This document shows positions 9,054-17,244 of a stretch of 64,000 bases of DNA, piece after piece. The stretch comes from Dyella tabacisoli (lineage in GTDB: Bacteria > Pseudomonadota > Gammaproteobacteria > Xanthomonadales > Rhodanobacteraceae). The stretch lies in the NCBI RefSeq assembly GCF_003350925.1, contig NZ_KZ857173.1:496001-560000 (forward strand). The letters are read 5' to 3'. The notes under the pieces were generated by a model. The model had not been told where the DNA came from and made no database searches. It saw only the letters and a list, made by a program, of their open reading frames with translations. Position numbers and translations under genes: made by a program. How positions within the stretch are numbered: position 1 is the first letter of the stretch; each line of letters starts with the position of its first letter.

Positions 9054-10039
9054 TTCGTGGCTCCATGCGTTGCTTGCCGCGCCTCAAGCCAAGGCAGCAA
9101 TGAAATGCGCCATATATGCCGAGTCCCGTTGTCCCAATTTTGCATGCTCGCCACAAAGGTATCGGCCTGCGCGGGACTGCGTGGATAGCTCACCGGCGCG
9201 CTACGCGAGCTGCTGAAATAGAGCGTATGCCCATCGATACCCAGGCGCGACTCGATATTGCCGCCCGCGCCATTGACCGCATCGCCCAGATCCAGCGGCG
9301 CGCTCCAGCCATCGCCTTGACGAAACACGATCTGTAGGCGGTTGCGATCCTTCTTCAATGGATGACGCTGGCTGAACACCATGAAGGACTGATCCGGTGC
9401 TATCGCCGGGTCCACCTCTTCACTATCGGCATCACCTGGCGATAGCGCTTGCGCGGCCAGATAACGGCCATGCGCATAAGTCGAATGCCAAATATGAAAA
9501 TTGCCGCTGACTGGATCCGGCTGCATGAAATACAGACTGCCGTCTGCGGCGACGCTGGGCGAAAACACGCCGGTGTTGCCATTGATGATCGCCGGCAGAT
9601 GCTGTGGCGCACCCCAGCCATCGCCGTGCCGATCCACCCGCCACAAATTGCCGCCAGCGCCCGGCCAGGTCTTGCCGTTGAATACGCCATCCAACGGCTG
9701 CCCCCCGGCGGTTGCAGGACGGCTTGAGGCGAACAGCAGAAACGAACCATCCGGTGCCATCGCCGGCTCAAGATCGCCCCATTGACCAGAGAACGATGCC
9801 ACCTGCGGTGCGGACCAGGCCTCGCCTTGGCGATGCGAGACCATGATGGTCGACGCCTGCGCCGTGGCACTGGTGAAATACACGTCGCGGCCATCCGGGC
9901 TGAAGGCTGGCGCGAATACGTTGGTGCCGGCCGAAATCACTCCGGGTGCAAAGACCTCCGGTGTGATCCCGGAGGGTGACGCGGCATTCGCAGCAAGCGC
10001 CAGAACAGCCAACAGACAGCCTGCAATCGGTCGTGACAT
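9050..10039 (-). CDS. Secreted PD40 beta-propeller protein (paralogue A)
   Basis: The 329-residue product is the first gene of a tandem pair. It starts at 10039 (MSRPIAGCLLAVLALAANA), which gives a clean signal peptide; longer upstream starts lack one. PD40 repeats are visible as APAFSPDGRDVYF, EPAMAPDGSFLLF, SPSVAADGSLYFM and DPAIAPDQSFMVF. The family sits outside the cytoplasm and mediates protein or ligand contacts; nothing indicates catalysis. The stop codon overlaps the start of paralogue B. A fragment of a third copy remains just upstream at 10141-10210. A large secreted glycosidase-like gene lies upstream on the same strand, separated by repeats, so a shared carbohydrate-related role is possible but unproven. 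Confidence 0.8.
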   Translation of the reverse strand: MSRPIAGCLLAVLALAANAASPSGITPEVFAPGVISAGTNVFAPAFSPDGRDVYFTSATAQASTIMVSHRQGEAWSAPQVASFSGQWGDLEPAMAPDGSFLLFASSRPATAGGQPLDGVFNGKTWPGAGGNLWRVDRHGDGWGAPQHLPAIINGNTGVFSPSVAADGSLYFMQPDPVSGNFHIWHSTYAHGRYLAAQALSPGDADSEEVDPAIAPDQSFMVFSQRHPLKKDRNRLQIVFRQGDGWSAPLDLGDAVNGAGGNIESRLGIDGHTLYFSSSRSAPVSYPRSPAQADTFVASMQNWDNGTRHIWRISLLPWLEARQATHGATK

Positions 10040-10094
10040 TACGTCATTCCTGTGAGTGGTGTGCCGGCGGTCATACCGGCCTGATGACAATGAC

Positions 10095-10140
10095 AACGTT
10101 GCGCCAACGTTGGGCATCACTTCGTTCAGCCCAACCTACG
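10095..10140. repeat. GTAGGTTGGG-type intergenic repeat, copy 1
   Basis: This is a 46-base element with the end CCCAACCTACG and an internal AACGTT-GCGCC-AACGTT motif. Related copies lie at 10211, 33094 and 45327. It is inserted between the PD40 gene pair and the fragment of a third copy. Confidence 0.75.
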
Positions 10141-10210
10141 TGCCGGCGCGAATGCGTTGGGTGCAGAGACTTCCGACGTAATCCCGGAGGGTGACGCGGC
10201 ATTCGCAGCA
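10141..10210 (-). pseudogene. Fragment of a third PD40 paralogue
   Basis: Read on the minus strand, these 70 bases encode AANAASPSGITSEVSAP followed by NAFAPA. Paralogue A encodes AANAASPSGITPEVFAP, then seven extra residues, then NVFAPA, at the junction of signal peptide and mature protein. Thirty consecutive bases (10181-10210) are identical to 9966-9995. The fragment lacks a start codon and any propeller repeats, and it is bounded on both sides by the intergenic repeat. It is best read as the remnant of a once longer tandem array. Confidence 0.75.
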
Positions 10211-10312
10211 CGTAGGTTGGGGTGAGCAAAGCGAACCCAAACATTTGCGCCTAACATTTGCGCCTAACATTGCGCCCAACGTTGGGCATCACTTCGTTCA
10301 GCCCAACCTACT
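10211..10312. repeat. GTAGGTTGGG-type intergenic repeat, copy 2
   Basis: The element begins CGTAGGTTGGGGTGAGC and ends CAGCCCAACCTAC, so the ends are inverted. Inside, a ten-base CGCCTAACAT-like unit is repeated about three times. It ends nine bases from the stop codon of the glycosidase-like gene. Confidence 0.75.
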
Positions 10313-10320
10313 CGGAGCGC

Positions 10321-13300
10321 TTACTCAAGTATCAACAACCAGCCTTTACCGGGTTCGAGCGGAATCGCGTCACCGGGTCGAAACGTCGCGGCCGGTTGGA
10401 AATTTTCTACCGCCGGCGCTGTCAGCTTCAGCTTGCCTGGCTGCAAGCCCAGTGCCTTCCAATCGATCTTCAAGCTCACCGTGGTTTGCTGCGGCGCCCA
10501 TGAGGCCAGGGCGATCATGGTTTTGCCCTTGCGCACATAGCTGGTAGCGAGCACGTCGTCGCGCCCGGTCTGCACGGGTGCGTCGTGTACCCACCAGCCG
10601 ATCATGTCCGCCTGCTCGATACCGAAGCTGTCCCACAACTTCCATAGCGGACGAGGATCGCTACCGGCGGACCAACCCAGCCGGCTGGTCATGCCGAACA
10701 ACATGCCGCGCCATGGATTGCCGTCGTGCTGCAGCATCTCGCCCATCAGGCCATAGGGGATACCGGACATTTCGGTAAGCCAGTAGCTAGGCGAAGTTTT
10801 CTCGTAATCGAACTCCTCGCCAAACCACAGCCGGTCGATATAAGGGAACAACTCCATATACAACAAGGCGCTGTTGATATGGCCGTCGCGCGGGTTGTAT
10901 TGACTGGCCGAATGCAGGTCGATCAACGGCTGTTCGCGATGTCGCTGCAACACTTTGCGCACGCGTTTCATGGTGGTGCGGTCGTAAGCCACATCGTCCA
11001 GATACAGGCCATCGATGCCGACGTTGCGGGCAAGCCAATCCAAGCCTTCGATGTAGTAGTTATGCCAACGACTCTGGCCGGCGTTGATGATCGCCGCATC
11101 GCGATTTTCCGGTACGTGCCAGGCTGCGATGTAGTCGCCGTTGAGATGCTCTTGCAACCAGGAGAAGCCACCGCCCTTGCCTGCGCTGATAACCTCATGA
11201 CCAAGGCTTTCAAGCATCGGCAGCTCGGGCGCGCGATCGGATACTTCGCGAATCGTGTCGTAGATCTTCACCTTCATGCCGCGTTGATGCGCCGCGTCGA
11301 TGTAGGCGCGCATCTTGTCGGCTTCCAGGAACGGGTAGTTGATCCATGGATTGATCGGCGTGGCGTGATGAATATTCACCACATCCGCACCATCGCGCTT
11401 GATCTCATCGAGATCACTGTACTTGTGGAAATAGCGAGCGGCGAAATGCTCCGCCGGCTTGATCGTCTTGAATGGCGTTACCCGCATCACGATGTCGTAG
11501 CGCAAAGTCTGCCCGGCCGCCATCGTGCGCCCGCCGCTGAACGCAGTGACCATATAACGTGCGCCATCGCGCTTGAGCCTGACTCCGCCCTGCCCGCCGT
11601 TGTCCCACGAGGTGGGCATCAACAAGGGCTTCTGATGATAGAAATTGGTATTGAGCGGACGCTGGTAATGCTCGTCGCGCAGATGAAACTCCAGGCCGGC
11701 ATTGGTCGTACCGATCCAGGCACCGTCCTGATTGTTTTCGACGTTCCAGATCCAACTGAAATCGACCGGTGCGCGATCGCCTTGCCGCCCGAGGCCAAGT
11801 TGATACTGCGCCACCTCGCCGCGTAGCGGAATCTCCAACCGAATATCGCTCAACGTGATCGGCTTGTCCGCGGTCAAGGCAATCGCGTAACTCAACGTGC
11901 CATCCGCCTCCAGGCTGGCTTGTACCTCGCCCTGCAAGGGGCCTGCGTTACCGTTGATCTGCCAATGCACCCTGCCCGGCCCGTCCTGTTGCACAGCAGG
12001 CCGATGCGCAGCGCTCAATGCATGCACGCCGGCGGCGTCCTGCACCAATAACCGCATCGGTGCCGCCAGCATCGCCTGTGGCTGTTTGGCGAAGCCGGTC
12101 ATGCGCTGATCGAAATGGCTGTCGATCTGTGCCGGCAATCCGCTGGCATCCAGCTTTACGTCGCGGCCCAAAATGCCCAGCGTCGAACCTTTCACGCTGA
12201 CCGCAGTGAATGGTTTCACCAGCGTATCGTCTTGCGCCAGGGTCGAGTTCATCCAGCGCAGGCGGCTGAGCTTGAAGGGCTGATCGTCGCCATGCGCGAC
12301 GGCGGCAGCCGCGCCCACCGTAATCGCCAGTGGCACACGCTGCGCAGGTACGCCATCGGCGCTGATCGTCAATTCGCCGCGATATACACCGGGCTTCGCA
12401 TCGGTGGGAATGTCCAGGCCCATCCACAATGGCTGCACTCGCCCTTGCGCCACATTCACGCGGGTGCTGAATGGCTGGCCTGCGTAGTCGATGCCACCGA
12501 GGTTGAAACAGGTCAGCGCCCTGGCCGGAATGATGGCGTCAGCGGGGCCCTGCAAGTCGGCAAAGCTGACCTGCACATTAGCCACCATAGCCTGCGGCGC
12601 CCATAGACCGACCTGAAAGCTCAGGTACTCGCCGCGTAGTGCTTCGTCGCTGAATTCACCACCCGCACCCCGCTGCGCCCAACGCTCGGGAATGGTATCG
12701 AGCATGCGTATGGGATTGGCGCGCGTTTCTGGAAACAGCAGCAACGTTGCGGCAGCGTTCGACGCCAGTAGCGCCTGCAACTCAACCGGTGTCGCGGTGC
12801 GCTCCATGGCGGTATAGGCGTCGAAATCATCGACGGCTTCGTAGCCAAGTACGCTCGCCTGCGGCAGCCGTTTCCACGCTTGGGCATCTTTGCCGACCTT
12901 ACGCACCCATGCGGAATCAGCACTGTCTTTGGGCGCCGGATAAGTCACGGTGGGATAGTTGCTGCGACCGTTGCTGAGATACGATTGGTAGTAAATCGCA
13001 TAGACGCCAGCCTGCGCCGCCTGAAATACCAGTTCGCCGCTGGCGCGATCGATGCTGCCGCGCAGCACATTAGCAATCACCTTGCCGTCCGGCCCGGTCA
13101 CGATCACCGCGACTTGTTCGGGATGAGCATCGCGACGACGCCAAGGCAAGATAACGTGCACGGCGTCGGCAGCCTTCTCCACCCGTGCTGTATAGCGGTG
13201 ATTGCCATAGCTTTGCGCGTCCCAGCGCAATACAGGTTGCTCGGCCTGTGTTGCCATGGCCATGGTTGCACCGCTCAGTGCAGCCATCGCGAACATGCAC

Positions 13301-13335
13301 CGCGTCATATGGCCTTGAAGGCGCCGTTTGCTCAC
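10321..13335 (-). CDS. Large secreted glycoside hydrolase-like protein (DUF6067-type)
   Basis: The 1004-residue protein starts at a GTG (13335) preceded by GAGGGG; an ATG at 13308 would also give a signal peptide (ending MAMATQA). The N-terminal 600 residues look like beta-sandwich domains. The C-terminal part is a TIM-barrel glycosidase domain, with HQRGMKVKIYDTIRE, a distant acidic cluster GLYLDDVAYDR, and WFGEEFDYEKTSPSYWL. These resemble the DUF6067 group of glycosidase-like proteins. By analogy it would hydrolyse a polysaccharide or glycan outside the cytoplasm; the acidic residues of GLYLDDVAYDR are candidate catalytic groups. Downstream on the same strand are the two PD40 proteins. The substrate is unknown. 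Confidence 0.75.
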   Translation of the reverse strand: MSKRRLQGHMTRCMFAMAALSGATMAMATQAEQPVLRWDAQSYGNHRYTARVEKAADAVHVILPWRRRDAHPEQVAVIVTGPDGKVIANVLRGSIDRASGELVFQAAQAGVYAIYYQSYLSNGRSNYPTVTYPAPKDSADSAWVRKVGKDAQAWKRLPQASVLGYEAVDDFDAYTAMERTATPVELQALLASNAAATLLLFPETRANPIRMLDTIPERWAQRGAGGEFSDEALRGEYLSFQVGLWAPQAMVANVQVSFADLQGPADAIIPARALTCFNLGGIDYAGQPFSTRVNVAQGRVQPLWMGLDIPTDAKPGVYRGELTISADGVPAQRVPLAITVGAAAAVAHGDDQPFKLSRLRWMNSTLAQDDTLVKPFTAVSVKGSTLGILGRDVKLDASGLPAQIDSHFDQRMTGFAKQPQAMLAAPMRLLVQDAAGVHALSAAHRPAVQQDGPGRVHWQINGNAGPLQGEVQASLEADGTLSYAIALTADKPITLSDIRLEIPLRGEVAQYQLGLGRQGDRAPVDFSWIWNVENNQDGAWIGTTNAGLEFHLRDEHYQRPLNTNFYHQKPLLMPTSWDNGGQGGVRLKRDGARYMVTAFSGGRTMAAGQTLRYDIVMRVTPFKTIKPAEHFAARYFHKYSDLDEIKRDGADVVNIHHATPINPWINYPFLEADKMRAYIDAAHQRGMKVKIYDTIREVSDRAPELPMLESLGHEVISAGKGGGFSWLQEHLNGDYIAAWHVPENRDAAIINAGQSRWHNYYIEGLDWLARNVGIDGLYLDDVAYDRTTMKRVRKVLQRHREQPLIDLHSASQYNPRDGHINSALLYMELFPYIDRLWFGEEFDYEKTSPSYWLTEMSGIPYGLMGEMLQHDGNPWRGMLFGMTSRLGWSAGSDPRPLWKLWDSFGIEQADMIGWWVHDAPVQTGRDDVLATSYVRKGKTMIALASWAPQQTTVSLKIDWKALGLQPGKLKLTAPAVENFQPAATFRPGDAIPLEPGKGWLLILE

Positions 13336-13420
13336 TCTATTCCCCTCTGCCTTGATGCCATTCGCAACTTATGAATCTCAAGGTTTAACGCGGCATATGC
13401 CAATCAGCAAGAGCAAGAAG

Positions 13421-14407
13421 TCATGCACTGCGATCACTGCGCAAGACGCGAACCGCTTCAGTGTCGCCAGCGGCATCGCGACCGGTGATCCATCCAAAGG
13501 CAGCGATGCCGACGATGATCGCCAGCGCGCCCAGTGCTGCGTAGCCGTGCGGCCAGGCCTCGTGCAGAAAGAGCGCACCGAGCATCGTGGCGAAAAGCAG
13601 CTCGGCCGCCTGCATCGCTTCCACGGCGGCCAATGCACCGGGCTCGCGCCGCACCATATCGGTGGCGCGGAAAAACAGCACCGTGGCAATCGTCCCCGAT
13701 GACAGCGCCACACCACCGGCCAGCAGCATTTCGCGCGGCCCCGGCGGCCCGACGGTAAACCATGCGATCACGGCGAACAGCAGCCACAGCGGCCAGCTAC
13801 ACAAAGTCATGCCAAAGACCCGCTGCACCGCATTCAACTGTGTTTCGCCATGCTCCAGATGCAAGAGCAACATACGATTGCCCAGTGGATAAGCAAACGC
13901 CGACAAAACCACGGCCGCTATCGCCAGCCAGTCGCCAAGACCAAGCCGCCCTTGCGCATGCCCCAACTGCATCGCAAATACACCCCCGACAATCAAAACG
14001 CCGATGGCCAGGCTGCGCCAGGCAAGCCGGCGACGCTCATCGCGATAAATCAACGGCGCCAGCAACGGCCCAGCCAGCACGGTGGTTTGGAAACTGCCGG
14101 CGACCAGCCATGACGGCCCACTGCTCGCCGCCCAGGTCAACGGCACGCCAAACAATACAAAACCTACGCTGCTCCATAGCCACCATGTTCGTGGGTACTG
14201 ACGCAGCTCCTTGGGCAGTTGCCCGAGCCCGCCCTGCCAGGGCAAGACCAGCGCCAACATCGGCAAAGTGAACAAGTAACGCAGAATGACCGCCCATGCC
14301 CAATGCCCGCCGCCTGCCACCAGACTGCGGTTAAGCACGTAGGTCAAGGTAAAAAACAAGGCAGCGCAAAGCGCCAACCCCACAGCGGCGAGAGCGTTCG
14401 AGCGCAT
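13421..14407 (-). CDS. DMT-superfamily (EamA/EmrE-like) transporter
   Basis: The product of about 328 residues is an integral inner-membrane protein with ten predicted hydrophobic helices, beginning with ALAAVGLALCAALFFTLTYVL and including the WTAASSGPSWLVAGSFQTT-like fourth helix region. It has the internal duplication typical of drug/metabolite exporters. It most resembles the multidrug-resistance-efflux branch. Starts at 14407 and 14413 are both possible; longer frames add non-membrane residues that overlap nothing conserved. It follows the kinase gene on the same strand by 79 bases, so it might be co-transcribed with the Cpx-like operon. The substrate cannot be predicted. Confidence 0.8.
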   Translation of the reverse strand: MRSNALAAVGLALCAALFFTLTYVLNRSLVAGGGHWAWAVILRYLFTLPMLALVLPWQGGLGQLPKELRQYPRTWWLWSSVGFVLFGVPLTWAASSGPSWLVAGSFQTTVLAGPLLAPLIYRDERRRLAWRSLAIGVLIVGGVFAMQLGHAQGRLGLGDWLAIAAVVLSAFAYPLGNRMLLLHLEHGETQLNAVQRVFGMTLCSWPLWLLFAVIAWFTVGPPGPREMLLAGGVALSSGTIATVLFFRATDMVRREPGALAAVEAMQAAELLFATMLGALFLHEAWPHGYAALGALAIIVGIAAFGWITGRDAAGDTEAVRVLRSDRSA

Positions 14408-14486
14408 CGGCATCCGGCAGGCAAAGATGAAGAAGTGCAGTGTGGCAAATCGAAGCGCCCTTGCGTACGGCGCGGCGATAACCCGA

Positions 14487-15833
14487 CTAGACCGGCATCC
14501 GAAATTGCACCTCAAGCCCGCCGCCCTCGGCATTCTTCGCGCCCATGTCGCCTCCATGGACCTGCGCCACGCGTTGCGCGATCGCCAGACCCAGACCATG
14601 GCCATCGGCACGCGCCGCATTGCTGCCGCGAAAGAATGGCCGAAACAACAGAGTCAACTCGTCAGGCGGAACACCGGGACCATGGTCGCGTATCGACACC
14701 GTGGCCTGGCCGTGTGCCGCCTGCAACCGGACTTCGACGACACCATGCTCGGGACTGAACTTGATCGCATTCGCAATCAGATTATCCAACGCACGCTCAA
14801 GCAACATGGCATTGCCGGTTACGGTCACGGAGGCCACGTCGGACATCTGCATTTGGATGCCTCGTGCGCCGGCTTCGACTTGGGCTGCGTGCAAACGCTC
14901 GGCCACCAGTTCGCCGAGGTTAAGCCGCTCGCGTTCGATACCGGGCAAGCCGCCCTCAAGGCGCGATAAGGCGAGCATCTCCGCCGTCAATCGATCCAGC
15001 CGGCCGATTTCACGCTCGGCATGTTGAAAATGCGCCGCCGCTTCGCTGGCATGCGTGCTGTGCTGGGCAAGATCAAGAATCAACTGCAGCCGTGCCAGTG
15101 GCGAGCGCAGCTCGTGCGAAAGATCCTGCAATACACCGCGGTCGTGGGTAATCAGCGTCTCGGTACGTTCCGCCATCGCATTGAAGTCGCGCGCAAGCTG
15201 ACCAAGTTCGTCGTGCTTGGCGCTCCATCGCCGGCTGACCCGCGCGGAGAACTCACCGGCGGTCATTCGCTGTGTCGCATCGCGCAAGGCTTTGACAGGG
15301 CGAGCCACGCTGCGCGCGATCCACCAACCGGCGGCACCGATCAACAGCAACGAGAGCCCCAATTGCACGGCCAGCAGAACCTGCTGCCGGGCATGCGGCG
15401 GCAGTCTTGCACGCGCACTGCTTGAGGCGACCAATTGACGGTGGCCATCGCTGCCGCTCACTTGCTGTACGACCACTTCGTAGCCCGGCCAGGGCTTAAG
15501 TACGATATCGCGCTGCTCGCCAAGCCATACCGGCAGCGATCGCCGAATCGATGGCAATAGACGAATCTCGCGCAGCGCCCGGCCATCCTCATACAGGGTC
15601 GCCTCGATGCCGTCTTGGCGCTGTTGTCGCGCCCAGTCATCAAGCGCGATTGCACCACCACTTTCATAGGCTTGATTCGCCGCTTGCGCCAACTCGGTCC
15701 AGTTCACTTCCTGAATCGTGGAATATTCAATAAAGCGACGGGTCAGGAAACCGCCCAGTAGCAGCACCAACAGATTGACCGTGCAGAAGCCGATCAGCAG
15801 ACGCCAAAACAACGGACTCTTGAAGGAGTTCAT
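14487..15833 (-). CDS. cpxA: CpxA-like sensor histidine kinase
   Basis: The 448-residue kinase has a first membrane helix at residues 10-30, a periplasmic sensor of about 120 residues, a second helix at 153-175 and a HAMP segment (RPVKALRDATQRMTAGEF). The dimerisation domain carries the phosphorylated His240 in LSHELRSPLARL. The ATPase domain has the N-box LDNLIANAIKFSP, G1 IRDHGPGVP and G2 GHGLGLAI. It phosphorylates the regulator encoded immediately upstream; the two genes overlap by four bases (ATGA). The divergent Spy/CpxP-type gene and the CpxR box make an envelope stress role likely. The Cpx name rests on this context as well as on sequence. Confidence 0.88.
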   Translation of the reverse strand: MNSFKSPLFWRLLIGFCTVNLLVLLLGGFLTRRFIEYSTIQEVNWTELAQAANQAYESGGAIALDDWARQQRQDGIEATLYEDGRALREIRLLPSIRRSLPVWLGEQRDIVLKPWPGYEVVVQQVSGSDGHRQLVASSSARARLPPHARQQVLLAVQLGLSLLLIGAAGWWIARSVARPVKALRDATQRMTAGEFSARVSRRWSAKHDELGQLARDFNAMAERTETLITHDRGVLQDLSHELRSPLARLQLILDLAQHSTHASEAAAHFQHAEREIGRLDRLTAEMLALSRLEGGLPGIERERLNLGELVAERLHAAQVEAGARGIQMQMSDVASVTVTGNAMLLERALDNLIANAIKFSPEHGVVEVRLQAAHGQATVSIRDHGPGVPPDELTLLFRPFFRGSNAARADGHGLGLAIAQRVAQVHGGDMGAKNAEGGGLEVQFRMPV

Positions 15834-16525
15834 GGCCGCGAACCCGCGCCGGTTACCAGCACATAACCGGAACCACGCACCGAATCGATGCGCGGCGCTT
15901 GCGCCGAAGCCTGAGTCAATTTCTGCCGTAACCGGCTCACATGCACGTCGATGCTGCGATCGAAACGCTCCAACTCGCGCCCCAGCGCCGCACGCGTCAG
16001 CGTGGCCTTGTCGATCACTTCACCGCTGCGTTGGGCAAGCGTAAGCAGCAATAGAAATTCGGCACCCGTGAGTATCAACTCCTGCTCGTTGACATAGGCA
16101 CGGCGCTCGCCCGGCAATAGCCGTAGATTGCCCACGCTCAACGCAGCCGCGCCTTCCACCGTATGCCGCCGTAACTGGGCGCGCACGCGCGCCAGCAATT
16201 CACGCGGCAAACAGGGCTTGGATAGATAATCATCGGCACCCAGTTCCAGCCCGACCACACGATCCACCGGCTCGCCCCGCGCGGACAGCATAATCACCGG
16301 CAAGCGGTACTGCAGGCGCAGTTCGCGCAGCGTATCGAGCCCATTGCGGCCCGGCATCATCACATCGAGTATCAGCAGATCGGGGCGCAAGGCCGGGTCG
16401 CGTAATTGCTCCAAGGCCCCCGCGCTGTCGTGTACCGCCTCTACCTGCATACCTTCGCGACGCAGGTATTCGGCCAGTAAGGCGCATAGCTCGCGGTCAT
16501 CGTCGACGATCAGGATTCGGGACAT
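15830..16525 (-). CDS. cpxR: CpxR-like OmpR-family response regulator
   Basis: The 231-residue protein has a receiver domain with the acidic pocket DDDRE at residues 8-12, the phosphorylation site Asp54 (LILDVMMPG) and Lys in the YLSKPC motif. A winged-helix DNA-binding domain spans about residues 135-228 (LTGAEFLLLLTLAQRSGEV, FDRSIDVHVSRLRQKL, RGSGYVL). It is the first gene of the regulator-kinase operon. A perfect CpxR box lies 74 bases upstream of its start, shared with the divergent chaperone gene, so it is probably autoregulated and controls that gene. Confidence 0.92.
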   Translation of the reverse strand: MSRILIVDDDRELCALLAEYLRREGMQVEAVHDSAGALEQLRDPALRPDLLILDVMMPGRNGLDTLRELRLQYRLPVIMLSARGEPVDRVVGLELGADDYLSKPCLPRELLARVRAQLRRHTVEGAAALSVGNLRLLPGERRAYVNEQELILTGAEFLLLLTLAQRSGEVIDKATLTRAALGRELERFDRSIDVHVSRLRQKLTQASAQAPRIDSVRGSGYVLVTGAGSRP

Positions 16526-16598
16526 AGCTGGGTTTTGGACAACAAGGGGAGCCGAGTTGGCGCAAACCTAAGCCACATAGGCCCATGCATGGCTCGTC

Positions 16599-16613
16599 TT
16601 TACGCATCTTTAC
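16599..16613. promoter_or_regulatory. Perfect CpxR box between cpxR and the Spy/CpxP gene
   Basis: The plus strand reads TTTAC-GCATC-TTTAC, which is GTAAA-N5-GTAAA on the other strand, the exact E. coli CpxR consensus. It lies roughly in the middle of the 165-base divergent region, 74 bases from the cpxR start and 78 bases from the chaperone start. Confidence 0.8.
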
Positions 16614-16690
16614 CTACGCGCAATGATCTTATACGCGTTAATGTCATCCAATGTGGTGCAAGTTGATCCCACCCCACAGGAGCACTTCAC

Positions 16691-17194
16691 ATGCGCAAGA
16701 TCATCCCGCTTTCCATTCTTCTGACCACCGCCCTTGCCTGCTCGGCGCTGGCGTTCGCCGCACCCGATGGCGAGCATTTCGGCGGCCAGGGGCACGGTCA
16801 TGGCCATGGCGGCGAGGGTTTCCGCGAGTTGCAGAAACTCAACCTCAGCGACGCTCAACGCGCCAGCATCAAAGACATCGTCAAGCAGGGCTTCGCCCAA
16901 CTCAAGCCGCAAATGCAGGCCGTGCGACAGCAGCGCAGCGCGTTCGAGGCATTGACCCCGGATTCGCCGAACTATCAATCGGCCGCAGCCAGCCTGGCGC
17001 AGGCCGAGGGGCAACTGACCGTTGCTCGCCTGACCCAGCGCGCGGCGCTGAAAGCGCAGATCTACGCGGTGCTGAACAGCTCGCAGAAATCGCAGTTGGC
17101 CACACTCAAGGCTGCGCATGAAGCACGCAAGCAGCAGTGGCAGCAATTCAAGACGCAGAACCCGCTGCCTTCGACCAACCAGCCGGCGCAGTAA
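16691..17194 (+). CDS. Spy/CpxP-family periplasmic chaperone
   Basis: The 167-residue protein has a signal peptide (residues 1-24, ending LAFA) and a His/Gly-rich start of the mature chain (GGQGHGHGHGGEG) that could bind metal. The rest is helical and has two LTxxQ-like motifs characteristic of Spy/CpxP: LNLSDAQRASI and LNSSQKSQLATL. Family members protect periplasmic proteins from aggregation, and CpxP damps CpxA signalling. An AGGAG ribosome binding site precedes the ATG. The gene diverges from cpxRA, shares its CpxR box and ends in a strong terminator, so it is a single-gene unit. Whether it acts as Spy or as CpxP is open. Confidence 0.88.
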   Translation: MRKIIPLSILLTTALACSALAFAAPDGEHFGGQGHGHGHGGEGFRELQKLNLSDAQRASIKDIVKQGFAQLKPQMQAVRQQRSAFEALTPDSPNYQSAAASLAQAEGQLTVARLTQRAALKAQIYAVLNSSQKSQLATLKAAHEARKQQWQQFKTQNPLPSTNQPAQ

Positions 17195-17202
17195 TACGGC
17201 AG

Positions 17203-17235
17203 CCCTCCCCCTGCTCATGCGGGGGGAGGGGTTTT
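17203..17235 (+). terminator. Intrinsic terminator after the Spy/CpxP gene
   Basis: CCCTCCCCC pairs with GGGGGAGGG across a short loop and is followed by GTTTT. It starts eight bases after the stop codon. A similar CCCTCCCC hairpin occurs at 45632. Confidence 0.75.
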
Positions 17236-17244
17236 ACCTCGACT

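Noticed and set aside
10726-11826. 366-codon open frame on the plus strand
   Set aside because: It is antisense to the glycosidase-like gene and contains no recognisable motif.
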